The notes beneath the pieces were generated by a model. That model was given only the letters and a program-made list of their open reading frames with translations. It did no database searches and was not told the origin of the DNA. The position numbers and the translations under genes are program-made. Positions 49,585 to 59,274 of a stretch of 64,000 nt of DNA are shown here, one piece after another. Numbering within the stretch: the stretch's first letter is position 1; each line of letters starts with the position of its first letter. Source of the stretch: CAWDPQ01 sp049642465 (GTDB lineage: Bacteria; Acidobacteriota; Vicinamibacteria; Vicinamibacterales; 2-12-FULL-66-21); NCBI GenBank assembly GCA_049642465.1, contig JBAROV010000049.1, forward strand, positions 1 to 64,000, read 5' to 3'.

Positions 49585-50977
49585 TCGCCGGATGGTTCTT
49601 CTGGTGGTGCTGGGTGCCGGTGCGCTCGCCGCACGCATCGCGGTAGGAGCGCACATCACGGATGACGCCTACATCACGATGCGATACAGCCGCAATCTGT
49701 CGGCGGCCGGCATGATGTCGTACAACCCGCCGGATGCGGTTCTCGGAACGAGCAGTCCTCTCTGGACCGTGGTGCTCGTCGGTGGAGCTGCAGCCGGGGC
49801 GTCACTCGAGACCACGGCCGTTGTCGTCTCCTTTCTCGCGGATCTGACGTCGATCGCCCTCATCCTCACGTCGCCGGTTGGAGCCTCGTTGGCAGCGATC
49901 TCCGCGGCAGCAACGATTGCCGCGTGGCCGGCATACGTCACCTACGCCGTGTCGGGCATGGAAACATCTTTCTACGTCATGGCAATTGTCTGGTTTGTGA
50001 CTGCCGCAAGCCGCAGCCGGATTGTCGCGGCCGCAATCGCGGCTTCACTCGCCAGTCTGGCGCGGCCCGATGGAGCACTGCTGGTGGTTCTCGGAGTGGC
50101 GTGGCTCTGGTCGGTCAACTCGAAGGCCGACGCTTTCACATTTGGCAGCGTCGCCGCCCTGACTTGCCTGCCGTGGACCGCATACGCGGTAGTCCGATTT
50201 GGTTCTCTCATTCCCGCTTCGGTCGTCGCCAAATCGGCGGCACGGGATCCCTGGATGCTCAGTCTCGAAAACCTTTACGCCTACTTCTTTTCCGGGATCT
50301 ACGTCTGGTTGAGCGTCCTGGCGCTGGTTGGGTTCGTGACGCTCATCAGATCGGGCGCCGAGTTTTGGGGGATCTGGTCGATATGGGCATGGAGTTATCT
50401 GGCCAGCATGACGATCGCAAATGGGTTTACCCACTTCCCCTGGTATTTCGTCCCTCTTCTTCCGATTTACACCGCCGCCGCCACCCTTGGAGTCGAACGG
50501 CTGATCGCGCGCGCTGGCTCGGTGAAGAGGATCATGGATGCGCCGTTGGCCCGTGCGGCATTCGCCACGTTCGTGGTGGCTGTGCTTCTCAGCCGGATGC
50601 CGACGCTGAGGAACTATCTCGACTCGACCGCCTCTGGACGCGAGACGTTGTACGCATCGGTGGCTACGGAATTGGCCGCGATCGATCCACATTGCACCGT
50701 CGCGGCGACGGAGATTGGAACGATTGGCTATTACTACCCGGGTCGCCTGCTCGACCTTGTGGGTCTCGTCAGCCCTGAGGTCCTTGGTCGACCTCTCGAT
50801 TCCGTGCTCGCAGAGAGCGATGCGCGGTGGGTTGTGAGTTACGACACGCATTTCGATCGCCGGGTCGCGACAAGCGAAGCCTTTGCGACCATCTTCGAGC
50901 GGCGTCGGTCAATACGGGTTGGAGATGCGCGACGCCTCGAAGTCTATGAGCGCCGGACTCCATTCGTCTGCCGCTGA
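49571..50977 (+). CDS. GT-C membrane glycosyltransferase (GT39/ArnT-like)
   Basis: With ATG 49571 the product has 468 residues; an in-frame ATG at 49592 is possible. The first loop carries HITDDAYITMRYSRNLSAAGMMSYNPPDAVLGTSSPLWT, split here around the catalytic Asp pair, which is the signature of polyprenyl-phosphate-sugar-dependent GT-C enzymes. About ten membrane helices follow, with ANGFTHFPWYFVPLLPIYTA. A C-terminal soluble part (TEIGTIGYYYPGRLLDLVGL) is typical. It could add a sugar in the periplasm to the flipped repeat unit. Confidence 0.8.
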   Translation: MALPDRRMVLLVVLGAGALAARIAVGAHITDDAYITMRYSRNLSAAGMMSYNPPDAVLGTSSPLWTVVLVGGAAAGASLETTAVVVSFLADLTSIALILTSPVGASLAAISAAATIAAWPAYVTYAVSGMETSFYVMAIVWFVTAASRSRIVAAAIAASLASLARPDGALLVVLGVAWLWSVNSKADAFTFGSVAALTCLPWTAYAVVRFGSLIPASVVAKSAARDPWMLSLENLYAYFFSGIYVWLSVLALVGFVTLIRSGAEFWGIWSIWAWSYLASMTIANGFTHFPWYFVPLLPIYTAAATLGVERLIARAGSVKRIMDAPLARAAFATFVVAVLLSRMPTLRNYLDSTASGRETLYASVATELAAIDPHCTVAATEIGTIGYYYPGRLLDLVGLVSPEVLGRPLDSVLAESDARWVVSYDTHFDRRVATSEAFATIFERRRSIRVGDARRLEVYERRTPFVCR

Positions 50978-52122
50978 TGCCGGTCTTGCATCTGATCACG
51001 TGCGAATATCCGCCCGCTATGGGAGGCGTCAGCGAACATTCACGGGTTGTTGCCGAAGCGGCGGCGTCGGCTGGATTCCACGTCCATGTCTGGACGCGCG
51101 CGGCCGGAGATTCAGCGCCCCATGTGGACGTCCACCCAACGCTGGACGGGTTTTCCCCATCAGCGTTCGCCCGAACGGACGTGAGTCTCGACGCCTGGCC
51201 GTCCCCGCGGCGCCTGATTGTTCAATGGGTGCCGCACGGCTACGGCCGAAGGGGACTCAACGTCGCGTTCGGTCATTGGATTGGTCGCCGGGCCCGCGCC
51301 GGTGACTTCATCGACGTCATCGTCCACGAGCCGTTTCTCGATTTCTTTGGCGGGTCGTGGCGTCAGCCGTTTTCCGCCGTCATCCAGCGCTACATGACGT
51401 GGACGATCATGCGTGCTGCCGCGCGTGTCTGGTTGACGATCCCAGGCTGGGAGCGGCGGTTGCGCTTCTACGGCGGGGAAAAGCTGCGCGACGCCCGCAC
51501 GCTTCCCGTGCCCGGCACCATCCCGCCCGTACGAGATACGACGGCAGTCGCGACGCTGCGCCGTGAACTATTGAAGGGGCGTTCGCGTCTGGTTGGCTAT
51601 TTCGGCGAGGGCGGACGTTATGCCTTCGAGGCGATCCGGACGGCGGCCGGCGAACTGGCGCAGGCCGACACGGCGCTCGTTTGCATCGGGCGAGGGAGCG
51701 ACGTCATGTCGGAGGAACTGCAGGAGGCGGTCGGACGGACGCCGACGCCCGTCAGTGGCACCGGTCCACTCGATCGAGATCACGTATCGCTACACCTTCA
51801 AGCCTGCGATGCATTGGTGCAGCCATATCCAGACGGCGTCAGCGGTCGCCGCACCACGACGATCAGCGCATTGCAGCACGGAGTTCCTGTCGCGACAACG
51901 ATCGGATGGCTATCGGAGGAATTCTGGAAACACACGGATGCCGTCGAAGGGGTACCGGCGCACGAGCCAACGGCGTTGGCGTCTGCTGTGATGCGGCTGT
52001 TGGAGCCAGGTCGCAATCACGCGGCCCGGACGGGGGCGCTGGCCCTCTATCACGAACGCTTTGATCCGGCGCGGACGATGAGCGCGTTGCTGGTCGCGGC
52101 CGACAGCACGGCGGATTGCTGA
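50977..52122 (+). CDS. GT4-like glycosyltransferase with altered donor motif
   Basis: The 381-residue protein starts MPVLHLITCEYPPAMGGVSEHSRVVAEA, a GT4-type acceptor domain with the Gly-Gly loop. The donor domain is recognisable (RLVGYFGEGGRYAFEAIRTA, DALVQPYPDGVSGRRTTTISALQHGVPVATT). However, the usual E-x7-E has become a Gly/Ser/Arg-rich sequence, so sugar-nucleotide binding may differ. Its ATG shares a base with the previous stop codon. Confidence 0.8.
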   Translation: MPVLHLITCEYPPAMGGVSEHSRVVAEAAASAGFHVHVWTRAAGDSAPHVDVHPTLDGFSPSAFARTDVSLDAWPSPRRLIVQWVPHGYGRRGLNVAFGHWIGRRARAGDFIDVIVHEPFLDFFGGSWRQPFSAVIQRYMTWTIMRAAARVWLTIPGWERRLRFYGGEKLRDARTLPVPGTIPPVRDTTAVATLRRELLKGRSRLVGYFGEGGRYAFEAIRTAAGELAQADTALVCIGRGSDVMSEELQEAVGRTPTPVSGTGPLDRDHVSLHLQACDALVQPYPDGVSGRRTTTISALQHGVPVATTIGWLSEEFWKHTDAVEGVPAHEPTALASAVMRLLEPGRNHAARTGALALYHERFDPARTMSALLVAADSTADC

Positions 52123-53375
52123 TGCGTATTGCGATTGCGACGTGGACCTCGCGCCAGGTAGGGGGCGCGGAAACATACATCTCGCGCAGCATCGCGAGTT
52201 TTGTCTCGGCCGGTCACCACGTGACCCTTTGTCACGAAATGGACGAACCGGACGATCGCCCGCGCTTCGCGCTCGGGTCCGGAGTCGTTGCGCTCTCGGT
52301 TGCCGAATCCGGGGCTGCAGCCGTTCTGGCGGGCTTGCGCGAGTGGCAACCTGACGTCGTGTATGTGCATGGTTTGAACGATCCCGAATTCGAAGAGCAG
52401 CTGCAGTCCTTAGCCCCGGCGGTGTTGTTCGGCCACGGCTACTACGGGACCTGCATCAGCGGCGAGAAAACGCATCGGCTTCCGGTGATCCAGCCCTGCA
52501 CGCGTCGTTTTGGGGCGGCGTGTCTGGCGCTCTACTACCCCCGGCGGTGCGGCGGGCTCAATCCACTCACCTTGTCACGAGACTACGCGCGTCAGCGCCG
52601 TCGCTGGCGTTTGCTGGGAAAGTACGCAGCCGTTCTGACGCACTCCGAACATATGCGTCAGGAGTACCTGCGCCACGGAGCGGCTCGGGGAGAAGTCTTC
52701 AACTGCTCGGTGACGACCGACGATCGGGCGGTGATTCCGGCATTCCATCCGATCCTCGTGCCAACGGATCGCGTGCACGTTCCGCATCTGATCTTCGCAG
52801 GACGAATGGACCCGTTGAAAGGAGGCTTGCATTTCCTGCAGGCGGCCGCGCGGGCGATTGCCGACGTGCCGGCAGGGCTACGCATCACGCTCGCGGGCGA
52901 CGGCTCGGAACGCATGCGATGGGAAACGGTGGCGAGGGATCTGTGCGCGCGCCATGACAAATTGAGCATTCATTTCACCGGGTGGCTCGGTCCGGCTGGC
53001 GTCGCGCGGCTGCTCGCCACGGCTGACATCCTCGTCATGCCAAGCCTCTGGCCCGAGCCGTTCGGGCTGATCGGTCAGGAAGCGAACCGTCAAGGAGTAC
53101 CGGTGGTGGCCTACGCGACCGGGGGCATTCCTGAATGGCTCGAGGATGGGGTCAACGGATGCCTCGCACCGGGTGACACGCCAACCGTGCACGGGCTGGC
53201 CGCTGCGCTGTCGCGATGCCTGTCCGATCGCGCTCGACATCGCGCAATGAGGCAAGCCGCTGTCGTCGCGGGCCATTCCCGTCCCGATGCCCTGCACATC
53301 CAAACGGTGCTGGAGGTCCTCGAACGCGTCGCAGGCGAGCGACGTGGTGCGCCGCGCCTGGCCCTCGCTCGATGA
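52122..53375 (+). CDS. GT4 glycosyltransferase with a four-cysteine insertion
   Basis: Read from ATG 52122 (overlapping the previous TGA), the product has 417 residues. After HGYYGTCISGEKTHRLP comes QPCTRRFGAACLALYYPRRC, placing Cys111, Cys126, Cys134 and Cys143 close together in the acceptor domain. I recall this pattern in a subset of exopolysaccharide GT4 enzymes; metal or disulfide binding is a guess. The donor domain has LIFAGRMDPLKGGLHFLQAA and EPFGLIGQEANRQGVPVV. Confidence 0.85.
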   Translation: MRIAIATWTSRQVGGAETYISRSIASFVSAGHHVTLCHEMDEPDDRPRFALGSGVVALSVAESGAAAVLAGLREWQPDVVYVHGLNDPEFEEQLQSLAPAVLFGHGYYGTCISGEKTHRLPVIQPCTRRFGAACLALYYPRRCGGLNPLTLSRDYARQRRRWRLLGKYAAVLTHSEHMRQEYLRHGAARGEVFNCSVTTDDRAVIPAFHPILVPTDRVHVPHLIFAGRMDPLKGGLHFLQAAARAIADVPAGLRITLAGDGSERMRWETVARDLCARHDKLSIHFTGWLGPAGVARLLATADILVMPSLWPEPFGLIGQEANRQGVPVVAYATGGIPEWLEDGVNGCLAPGDTPTVHGLAAALSRCLSDRARHRAMRQAAVVAGHSRPDALHIQTVLEVLERVAGERRGAPRLALAR

Positions 53376-54496
53376 GGATTCTCGTCGCGCATCTCGTCGG
53401 CCTGGAGCGGTCCGGTGGCATGAGCCGGCTGATGGGCCGAGCGCACGATGAACTCGAGCGGGCAGGTCACCACGTCACCTATCTCACGGCAGACGACGTG
53501 GCTCCGGCGGCGCGGGGGCGGGCTGGACGCGCGTTGTTCCCCTGGCTCGTGCGGCGGGCGGTCGTCGAGGCCACACACCGTGGCCAGCCCTACGACATCG
53601 TCAACGTGCACGAGCCCCACGGGGCCGCGGTCGCGGCACTGCGGCGCGGGCAGAACGGGACGGCCGTCGTGGCGATGACGCACGGTGTGGAACAGCGCGG
53701 CTGGGAACTCGGCTTGACGGAGGCCGCGATTCGACCGTCTCTGAAAACTCGATGCGTGTATCCGGTCAGCAGTTTGTGGCAGTCGCGAATCGCCCTGAAG
53801 CGCGCGGATCACGTTATTTGCCTGAACGCGCAAGACAGGGACTTTTTGCGACAGCGTTTCGGAATTGAGGCCGACAACATTACGCGTGTCGTTCCGGGCG
53901 CCGATGCCGTCTTCGGCGAGGCGGCGCCGAAGCGCTCCTACGGAGTTCCAAGGCGATTGCTCTTTGCGGGAACCTGGGTCCCGCGTAAGGGCACGCATCT
54001 TCTCGCCGCCGCGTACGAACAGTTGCTCGCGCGTCGAGTGAAGCTCGACCTCGACGTGCTCGGCGCGGGTGTCACGGCCGAGTGCGTTCGTGCCGCGTTT
54101 CCGCCGGCGATCCGCGACCGCGTTCGCGTGATCGCTACCCGCAGTGACTCGGAAACGGCGGCAGCGATGGCAGCCGCAGACATCTTTGTCTTGCCGAGTC
54201 TGTTCGAGGGAACGCCGCTGACGCTCATCGAAGCGATGTGGAGCGGACTTCCCGTGGTCTCGACGGCCACAGCGGGGATGAAAGACGTGGTGCGTCATAA
54301 CCTGAATGGTCTTCTGGTGCCGTCTGGGGATGTCGAAGCATTGACGCAGGCGATTTCCGATCTGGCCCGCGACCCGGGTCGATGCCGCGACCTTGGCGCT
54401 TCCGCTCACGCGACGGCGGTAGAGCACTACACGTGGGCGCGCACCGCCGCGTCGTTCGAAGCTGCTTACCTGGCGGCGAAGGCCCGACATGGCTGA
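53372..54496 (+). CDS. GT4 glycosyltransferase
   Basis: The ATG at 53372 overlaps the previous stop (ATGA) and opens the 374-residue enzyme MRILVAHLVGLERSGGMSRLMG. It has RRLLFAGTWVPRKGTHLLAAAYEQL and the donor motif LFEGTPLTLIEAMWSGLPVV. A histidine-containing stretch (VNVHEPHGAAVAAL) marks the acceptor domain. Longer readings upstream would overlap the preceding glycosyltransferase gene without need. Confidence 0.87.
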   Translation: MRILVAHLVGLERSGGMSRLMGRAHDELERAGHHVTYLTADDVAPAARGRAGRALFPWLVRRAVVEATHRGQPYDIVNVHEPHGAAVAALRRGQNGTAVVAMTHGVEQRGWELGLTEAAIRPSLKTRCVYPVSSLWQSRIALKRADHVICLNAQDRDFLRQRFGIEADNITRVVPGADAVFGEAAPKRSYGVPRRLLFAGTWVPRKGTHLLAAAYEQLLARRVKLDLDVLGAGVTAECVRAAFPPAIRDRVRVIATRSDSETAAAMAAADIFVLPSLFEGTPLTLIEAMWSGLPVVSTATAGMKDVVRHNLNGLLVPSGDVEALTQAISDLARDPGRCRDLGASAHATAVEHYTWARTAASFEAAYLAAKARHG

Positions 54497-55232
54497 TGAC
54501 CGACGTGCCTACGACGCCTGGCATGCATCCGTCGCCGGTTCAGACGCGCTCGACACGCCGTGGCATCGGCTGGTACGTGACGCGCTCGACGTGAATCGCG
54601 ATCTGGCAGGCAAGCGCGTACTGGAGATTGCCTGCGGTCGCGGCGACTTTGCCGCATGGTGTTCGGGTCTTCAACCACCGCCGGCGATGCTCGTGGCTGC
54701 CGACTTTTCCGCGGTCGCGCTTCGTCAGGCTCGTGAACGCGTCGGTGTGCGCGCGGGCATGTTGTTTCTGCAGGCAGATGCCCAGGCAATCGGAGTCAGT
54801 TCCGGTGCGTTTGACACGGTCGTCTGTTGCGAGACCCTGGAGCATCTCCACGAGCCCAGAACGGCGCTCGGCGAGTTGGCCAGAGCACTTCGCCCGGGCG
54901 GGCGGCTGTTCTTGACGACGCCGAACTATCTGAATCCGATGGGCGCGTATCGCGGATACCTTCGGCTGAGAGGTCGCAGGTACACCGAGGAGGGGCAGCC
55001 GGTCAACCGCTTTCTCCTCGCGCCGATGTTGCGCCGTTGGGTTCGCGGCGCGGGTCTGCAGGTGCTGGAATGTGACGGCGTCGGGCACTACCTCCCATGG
55101 CCGCGGCGCGCGCCGATGCTGGTTCGTGAGCGCGCCGCCTACCTGTCCGTGTTTGGGCTGCACTCGCTCACCGTGGCGCGACGGCCGCTGTCGCTTGCCC
55201 ACGCCGCCGCGGCGACGGCAGCAGGCACATGA
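54489..55232 (+). CDS. Class I SAM-dependent methyltransferase
   Basis: The 247-residue enzyme has the SAM motif KRVLEIACGRGDFAAWC, then LVAADFSAVALRQARERV and FDTVVCCETLEHLHEPRTALGELARALRPGGRLFLTTPN, the last typical of the Methyltransf_11 group. In this operon it probably methylates a sugar of the repeat unit, or caps the chain. It overlaps genes on both sides. Confidence 0.87.
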   Translation: MADDRRAYDAWHASVAGSDALDTPWHRLVRDALDVNRDLAGKRVLEIACGRGDFAAWCSGLQPPPAMLVAADFSAVALRQARERVGVRAGMLFLQADAQAIGVSSGAFDTVVCCETLEHLHEPRTALGELARALRPGGRLFLTTPNYLNPMGAYRGYLRLRGRRYTEEGQPVNRFLLAPMLRRWVRGAGLQVLECDGVGHYLPWPRRAPMLVRERAAYLSVFGLHSLTVARRPLSLAHAAAATAAGT

Positions 55233-56341
55233 CCGCCGTTTGTTTTGTCGTCGAAAGCGGAACTGACGCGCGCATGCTCGAAGGGCTCGCGGCGCGCGTG
55301 GATCTCACGGCCGTCGTGCGGCAGGTGCCTGGAGGCCGAGCTGTCAGCCAATCAACCAGCGTGTGCATCGACGAACGATCGGCAAACCGTCTTGCGTTTG
55401 CGTCGCAAGTATTCCGCTGGCTGCTGACACACCGGTATGACGCTGTTCTCGTTCAGGGATATGGGATTGCTGCCCTTGCCGCCAACGTCGCGTGCCGTCT
55501 GCGGTCGCGTCCTTGCTGGATGCTGATCTGCAGCCCGGTTGCGGAGTACTACGAGGCCCGCCGCGCCGCAGGACGTCCATGCTCCCGCGCCACGCTGGCG
55601 GCCATCCACGCGCTTGGCTGGATCAACGCTCGCCTCGGCCGCCGCTACGTGGTCTTGAGTGAGTACTTGCGTGATGTGATTTCCGCATACGCGCCGGAGC
55701 CGATGGTGCGCGTGATTCCCGTCTACGGCGTGGATGCGGATCTCTTCGCACCCCGTCCGATGGAGCGCGCACACCTCAGGCGAAGTCGTGGGCTTCCCGA
55801 GACAGGCGTGGTCGTCTTCAACAGCAGCCGTGTCGCCCCCGAGAAAGACACCGAGACGCTCCTCTCCGCCTTCGGGCAGCTCGTGGCGGAGGGAAGAGAC
55901 GTGTACCTCCTGCACAGGAGCGGTGGACATCTCGAGTTCCTGCAGCTCGCGCAACGTGCCGGCATTGCAGCCCGCGTGATCGCGACCGATGCGGTGGATC
56001 CACGACGCGAATTGCCCCTCGACTATCTCGCATCCGATGTGTGCGTCCAGGCGAGCCGCGCGGAAGGCCTTGGCTTCTCGGTTCTCGAAGCTTTCGCCTG
56101 CGGCACACCGGTAGTCGCGACATCGGTCGGAGGACTGAAAGAAACCGTGCAGGACGGCGTCACTGGCTGGACGGCTCCGCCCGGGGATTCCCTGGCGCTT
56201 GCGCAGGCCTTGCGGCAGGCGATCGATCGGCCGGATGAAGCACGGCGCCGTGTTGCGGCTGGTGCCGCTCTGGTCCGCGAGCGGTTCGACAGCCGTCGCG
56301 CGTTTGATGACCTCGCCACTCTACTGTCGCGACCCGCTTAA
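55229..56341 (+). CDS. GT4 glycosyltransferase
   Basis: The 370-residue GT-B enzyme contains TGVVVFNSSRVAPEKDTETLLSAFGQLVAEG and the donor motif EGLGFSVLEAFACGTPVVATSVGGLKETVQDG, a very standard GT4 ending. Arg-rich SRPCWMLICSPVAEYYEARRA lies in the acceptor half. ATGA overlap couples it to the methyltransferase gene. Confidence 0.88.
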   Translation: MTAVCFVVESGTDARMLEGLAARVDLTAVVRQVPGGRAVSQSTSVCIDERSANRLAFASQVFRWLLTHRYDAVLVQGYGIAALAANVACRLRSRPCWMLICSPVAEYYEARRAAGRPCSRATLAAIHALGWINARLGRRYVVLSEYLRDVISAYAPEPMVRVIPVYGVDADLFAPRPMERAHLRRSRGLPETGVVVFNSSRVAPEKDTETLLSAFGQLVAEGRDVYLLHRSGGHLEFLQLAQRAGIAARVIATDAVDPRRELPLDYLASDVCVQASRAEGLGFSVLEAFACGTPVVATSVGGLKETVQDGVTGWTAPPGDSLALAQALRQAIDRPDEARRRVAAGAALVRERFDSRRAFDDLATLLSRPA

Positions 56342-56344
56342 GAC

Positions 56345-57523
56345 ATGCCCAATCAGCGATCGTTCTCGCTCGCGGTAATCCACGACATGCCCGAAGAGGG
56401 CTGGTCGAGCATGGATCAAATGGGTCAGCTCGTCGCATCGCGCGTGCCGATGCATTCGGGACAGATCCGGACGACGGTGATTCGCCATCACCTGGTTCGG
56501 ATCGCGTCGCGGATGCCACTCGGCAACCATCGACGCGAAGCGCTCTTTGCGGACCGCGTCCTGAATCGGATGGTGCTCTATCCCCGCCGTATCCGTCGGG
56601 AAGTGAACGGCCGATACACCCTCTATCACATCGTCGATCACAGTTACGCGCAGCTTGTCCACGAGCTGCCGGCGGCCTCTACGGTCGTGACGTGCCATGA
56701 CGTTGACACCTTCCGGTGCCTGGCGTCCCCGGCGGAAGAGATCCGCAGCCGGCCATTCCGCGCGATGACGCATCGGATCCTCAGCGGCCTCCAGCGTGCG
56801 GCGTGCGTGATCTGTGGGAGCCAGGCCACGCGAGATGATCTGGTGCGGTTGGGCCTGGTCGCAGAGGAGCGAACCCGCGTGGTTCCCAACGGAATCGATC
56901 CGGACTTTCTGCCAGAGCCTTCCGCACTCGCATCTGAGTGGGCGGCCCGACACCTGGCGCAGGGTGGTGATCCGGCGCTCGATCTGCTGCACGTCGGCAA
57001 CGATGTCCCGAGGAAACGCATCGATCGATTGCTGCGCATCGTTGACGCCGTACGCGCCTCGGGACTGAACGTGCGGCTGGTCCGGGTAGGCAGCCCTCTC
57101 ACCCGGACCCACAAGCGGCTCGCTGCCCACCTGAACCTTCCACTCGTCGAACTGCCGTATCTCGACCGCGATGTGCTGCGAGCGGTGTACGCGCGTTGCG
57201 CGGTTGTACTGCTGCCTTCCGACCGCGAGGGCTTCGGCCTCCCGGTGATTGAGGCGTTTGCAGCCGGGCGTCCCGCGGTGATTAGCGATATTCCCGCGCT
57301 GCGTGAAGTCTCTGGAGGCCTCGCCCGTTGGGTCGCGCCGGACGATATTCGCGGCTGGGTGGGCGCAATCACGAATGCGCTGGAGCCCAAGGACGTTGCG
57401 GTTGGGGAGTACGCGAGGCGCGCGCATGCCGCGACGCTGACCTGGGACACGCATGCTCGCGGACTGCTGCCGGTGTACGACGAGATGCTGGATCGCCTGC
57501 GCGGGGTCACGCAGTGCGCGTAG
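56345..57523 (+). CDS. GT4 glycosyltransferase
   Basis: The 392-residue enzyme starts three bases after the previous stop. Motifs are YHIVDHSYAQLVHELPAASTVVTCHDVD in the acceptor domain, DLLHVGNDVPRKRIDRLLRIV, and the donor motif REGFGLPVIEAFAAGRPAVISDIPALREV. This wording resembles GT4 mannosyltransferase-like members, but the sugar cannot be assigned. The next gene begins ten bases before its end. Confidence 0.88.
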   Translation: MPNQRSFSLAVIHDMPEEGWSSMDQMGQLVASRVPMHSGQIRTTVIRHHLVRIASRMPLGNHRREALFADRVLNRMVLYPRRIRREVNGRYTLYHIVDHSYAQLVHELPAASTVVTCHDVDTFRCLASPAEEIRSRPFRAMTHRILSGLQRAACVICGSQATRDDLVRLGLVAEERTRVVPNGIDPDFLPEPSALASEWAARHLAQGGDPALDLLHVGNDVPRKRIDRLLRIVDAVRASGLNVRLVRVGSPLTRTHKRLAAHLNLPLVELPYLDRDVLRAVYARCAVVLLPSDREGFGLPVIEAFAAGRPAVISDIPALREVSGGLARWVAPDDIRGWVGAITNALEPKDVAVGEYARRAHAATLTWDTHARGLLPVYDEMLDRLRGVTQCA

Positions 57524-59247
57524 TCCACATCGGCAAGTTCTATTCGCCGGTGCCTGGTGGAATGGAGCGGGTGCTGCAAGGGCTCTGCGAAGGCGAGCGC
57601 GCGCTTGGTGTCGACAGCCGTGCTCTGGTCGTCTCGACGGGGCGTGCCAGTGTTCGCGAAACCGTCAACGGTGTGCCGGTCCAACGCGCGAGTTCGTGGC
57701 TGCGAGTGGGATCGGTGTGGTTGTCGCCAGTGCTCATCTGGCTGCTTGCACGCGTCAGGAGCGATCTGCTCGTCCTGCACGAGCCGAATCCGATGGCGCT
57801 CCTCGCATATGCGATCGCCCGGCCACGCCAGCCGCTGATCGTCTGGTATCACAGTGAAGTGGTGCGCCCTCGCTGGCGATATCGCGCGTTTTATCATCCA
57901 TTCATCTCTGTCGCGCTTCGCCGTGCCTCGAGGATCATCGTCTCTTCTCCGGCGCTGAAGCAGCATGCCGCCGCGCTCGCGGCATATCAGGAACGCACGG
58001 TGGTCATCCCGTTCGGCTTGCCAACGCCGGCTGTTGACACTTCTTCCGATGCCAGCATCGCGGAGGTTCGCGCCCGCTGGAGTGGACCGATCGTGCTGTT
58101 TGTCGGCCGGCTGGTGCCCTACAAAGGTGTCGACGTGCTGTTGCGGGCGATGAGCGGAATTCGCGCGGCAGCGGTGATCGTGGGTGACGGCCCGCTTCGG
58201 GCGGCGCTCGAGGGTCAGGCGTCAGAGCTTGGCATCTCCGATCGCGTGTTCTTTCTGGGTTCACTCGCTGAGGAAACCCTTGCGCGCTGGTATCAGCACG
58301 GCGATCTCCTGGTGCTCCCATCGACGACGAGGGCTGAGGCCTTTGGCCTGGTGCAGCTCGAAGCGATGGCGCGCGCAAAGCCCGTTGTCAGTACGCGAAT
58401 CGAATCAGGTGTGCCGTGGGTCAACGTGCACGGCACGACGGGTTTGACCGTTCCACCGGACGATTCAGATGCTTTACGCAAGGCGATCGTGCAGATCCTC
58501 GACGCACCCGGCTTGCGCGAGCGTATGGGCCAGGCGGCGCGGGCGTGGTTCCTTCAGCACTTCACGCGCGACCGCATGGTTGCGCAGACCACAGACCTCT
58601 ACGAACAGGTGATCTCGGAACCGTCGCCAGCCGTGCTGGCGTTGACCAAACGCGCATTTGACGTCGCGCTGTCGGGCGCAGGGCTCGTCTTATCCGCTCC
58701 GGTCTGGGCTCTTGCCGCACTCCTCATCAAGCTCGAAGACGGTGGACCCGTGTTCTACCGTCAGGAGCGAGTCGGCAGACGCGGCCGACCGTTTACCGTC
58801 CTCAAGTTTCGCTCGATGGGTCCCGATGCCGAGCGCGATCTCGGACCCCTGCAGGCGACCGCTGGCGATCCGAGGGTGACCCGTGTGGGACGGCTGCTGC
58901 GCGCCACGGCCATGGACGAACTGCCACAGCTCGTCAACATCCTTCGTGGCGACATGAGTTTTGTCGGCCCTCGGGCGCTGCGTCCTGGAGAAATCGACGC
59001 CGTCGGCGACGGACGGCTGCTGGCGCTCGAACAGATCGCCGGCTATACGGCTCGAAGCGCGGTGCAGCCTGGGTTGACCGGGATCGCCCAGATTTACGCG
59101 CCGCGGGACATCGCGCGACGTCAGAAGTTCCGCTACGACCTGGTGTACGTCAGACGGCGGTCGTTCTGGCTCGATCTTCGGCTGATATTGCTCTCGTTCT
59201 GGATCAGCCTTCGCGGCACGTGGGAGCACCGCGAACGAAAGTTCTGA
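57514..59247 (+). CDS. Fusion of a GT4 glycosyltransferase with a polyprenyl-phosphate phosphoglycosyl transferase
   Basis: From GTG 57514 the product has 577 residues. Residues 1 to about 370 are a complete GT4 enzyme (VVHIGKFYSPVPGGMERVLQG, IVLFVGRLVPYKGVDVLLRAM, EAFGLVQLEAMARAKPVV). Residues from about 377 are a complete bacterial sugar transferase: one membrane-associated hydrophobic helix (FDVALSGAGLVLSAPVWALAALLIKLEDGGP), FTVLKFRSM, MDELPQLVNILRGDMSFVGPRALRPGE, and the usual WLDLRLILLSFWISL end. The second half starts repeat-unit synthesis by moving a phosphosugar onto undecaprenyl phosphate. The first half could add the next sugar. Confidence 0.92.
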   Translation: MRVVHIGKFYSPVPGGMERVLQGLCEGERALGVDSRALVVSTGRASVRETVNGVPVQRASSWLRVGSVWLSPVLIWLLARVRSDLLVLHEPNPMALLAYAIARPRQPLIVWYHSEVVRPRWRYRAFYHPFISVALRRASRIIVSSPALKQHAAALAAYQERTVVIPFGLPTPAVDTSSDASIAEVRARWSGPIVLFVGRLVPYKGVDVLLRAMSGIRAAAVIVGDGPLRAALEGQASELGISDRVFFLGSLAEETLARWYQHGDLLVLPSTTRAEAFGLVQLEAMARAKPVVSTRIESGVPWVNVHGTTGLTVPPDDSDALRKAIVQILDAPGLRERMGQAARAWFLQHFTRDRMVAQTTDLYEQVISEPSPAVLALTKRAFDVALSGAGLVLSAPVWALAALLIKLEDGGPVFYRQERVGRRGRPFTVLKFRSMGPDAERDLGPLQATAGDPRVTRVGRLLRATAMDELPQLVNILRGDMSFVGPRALRPGEIDAVGDGRLLALEQIAGYTARSAVQPGLTGIAQIYAPRDIARRQKFRYDLVYVRRRSFWLDLRLILLSFWISLRGTWEHRERKF

Positions 59248-59274
59248 TGCCGGACGGCAACTGGAGGACTCTGC

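Noticed and set aside
56644..57966. 440-codon minus-strand frame across two glycosyltransferase genes
   Set aside because: It spans the junction of two coupled genes on the other strand and has no domain signature.
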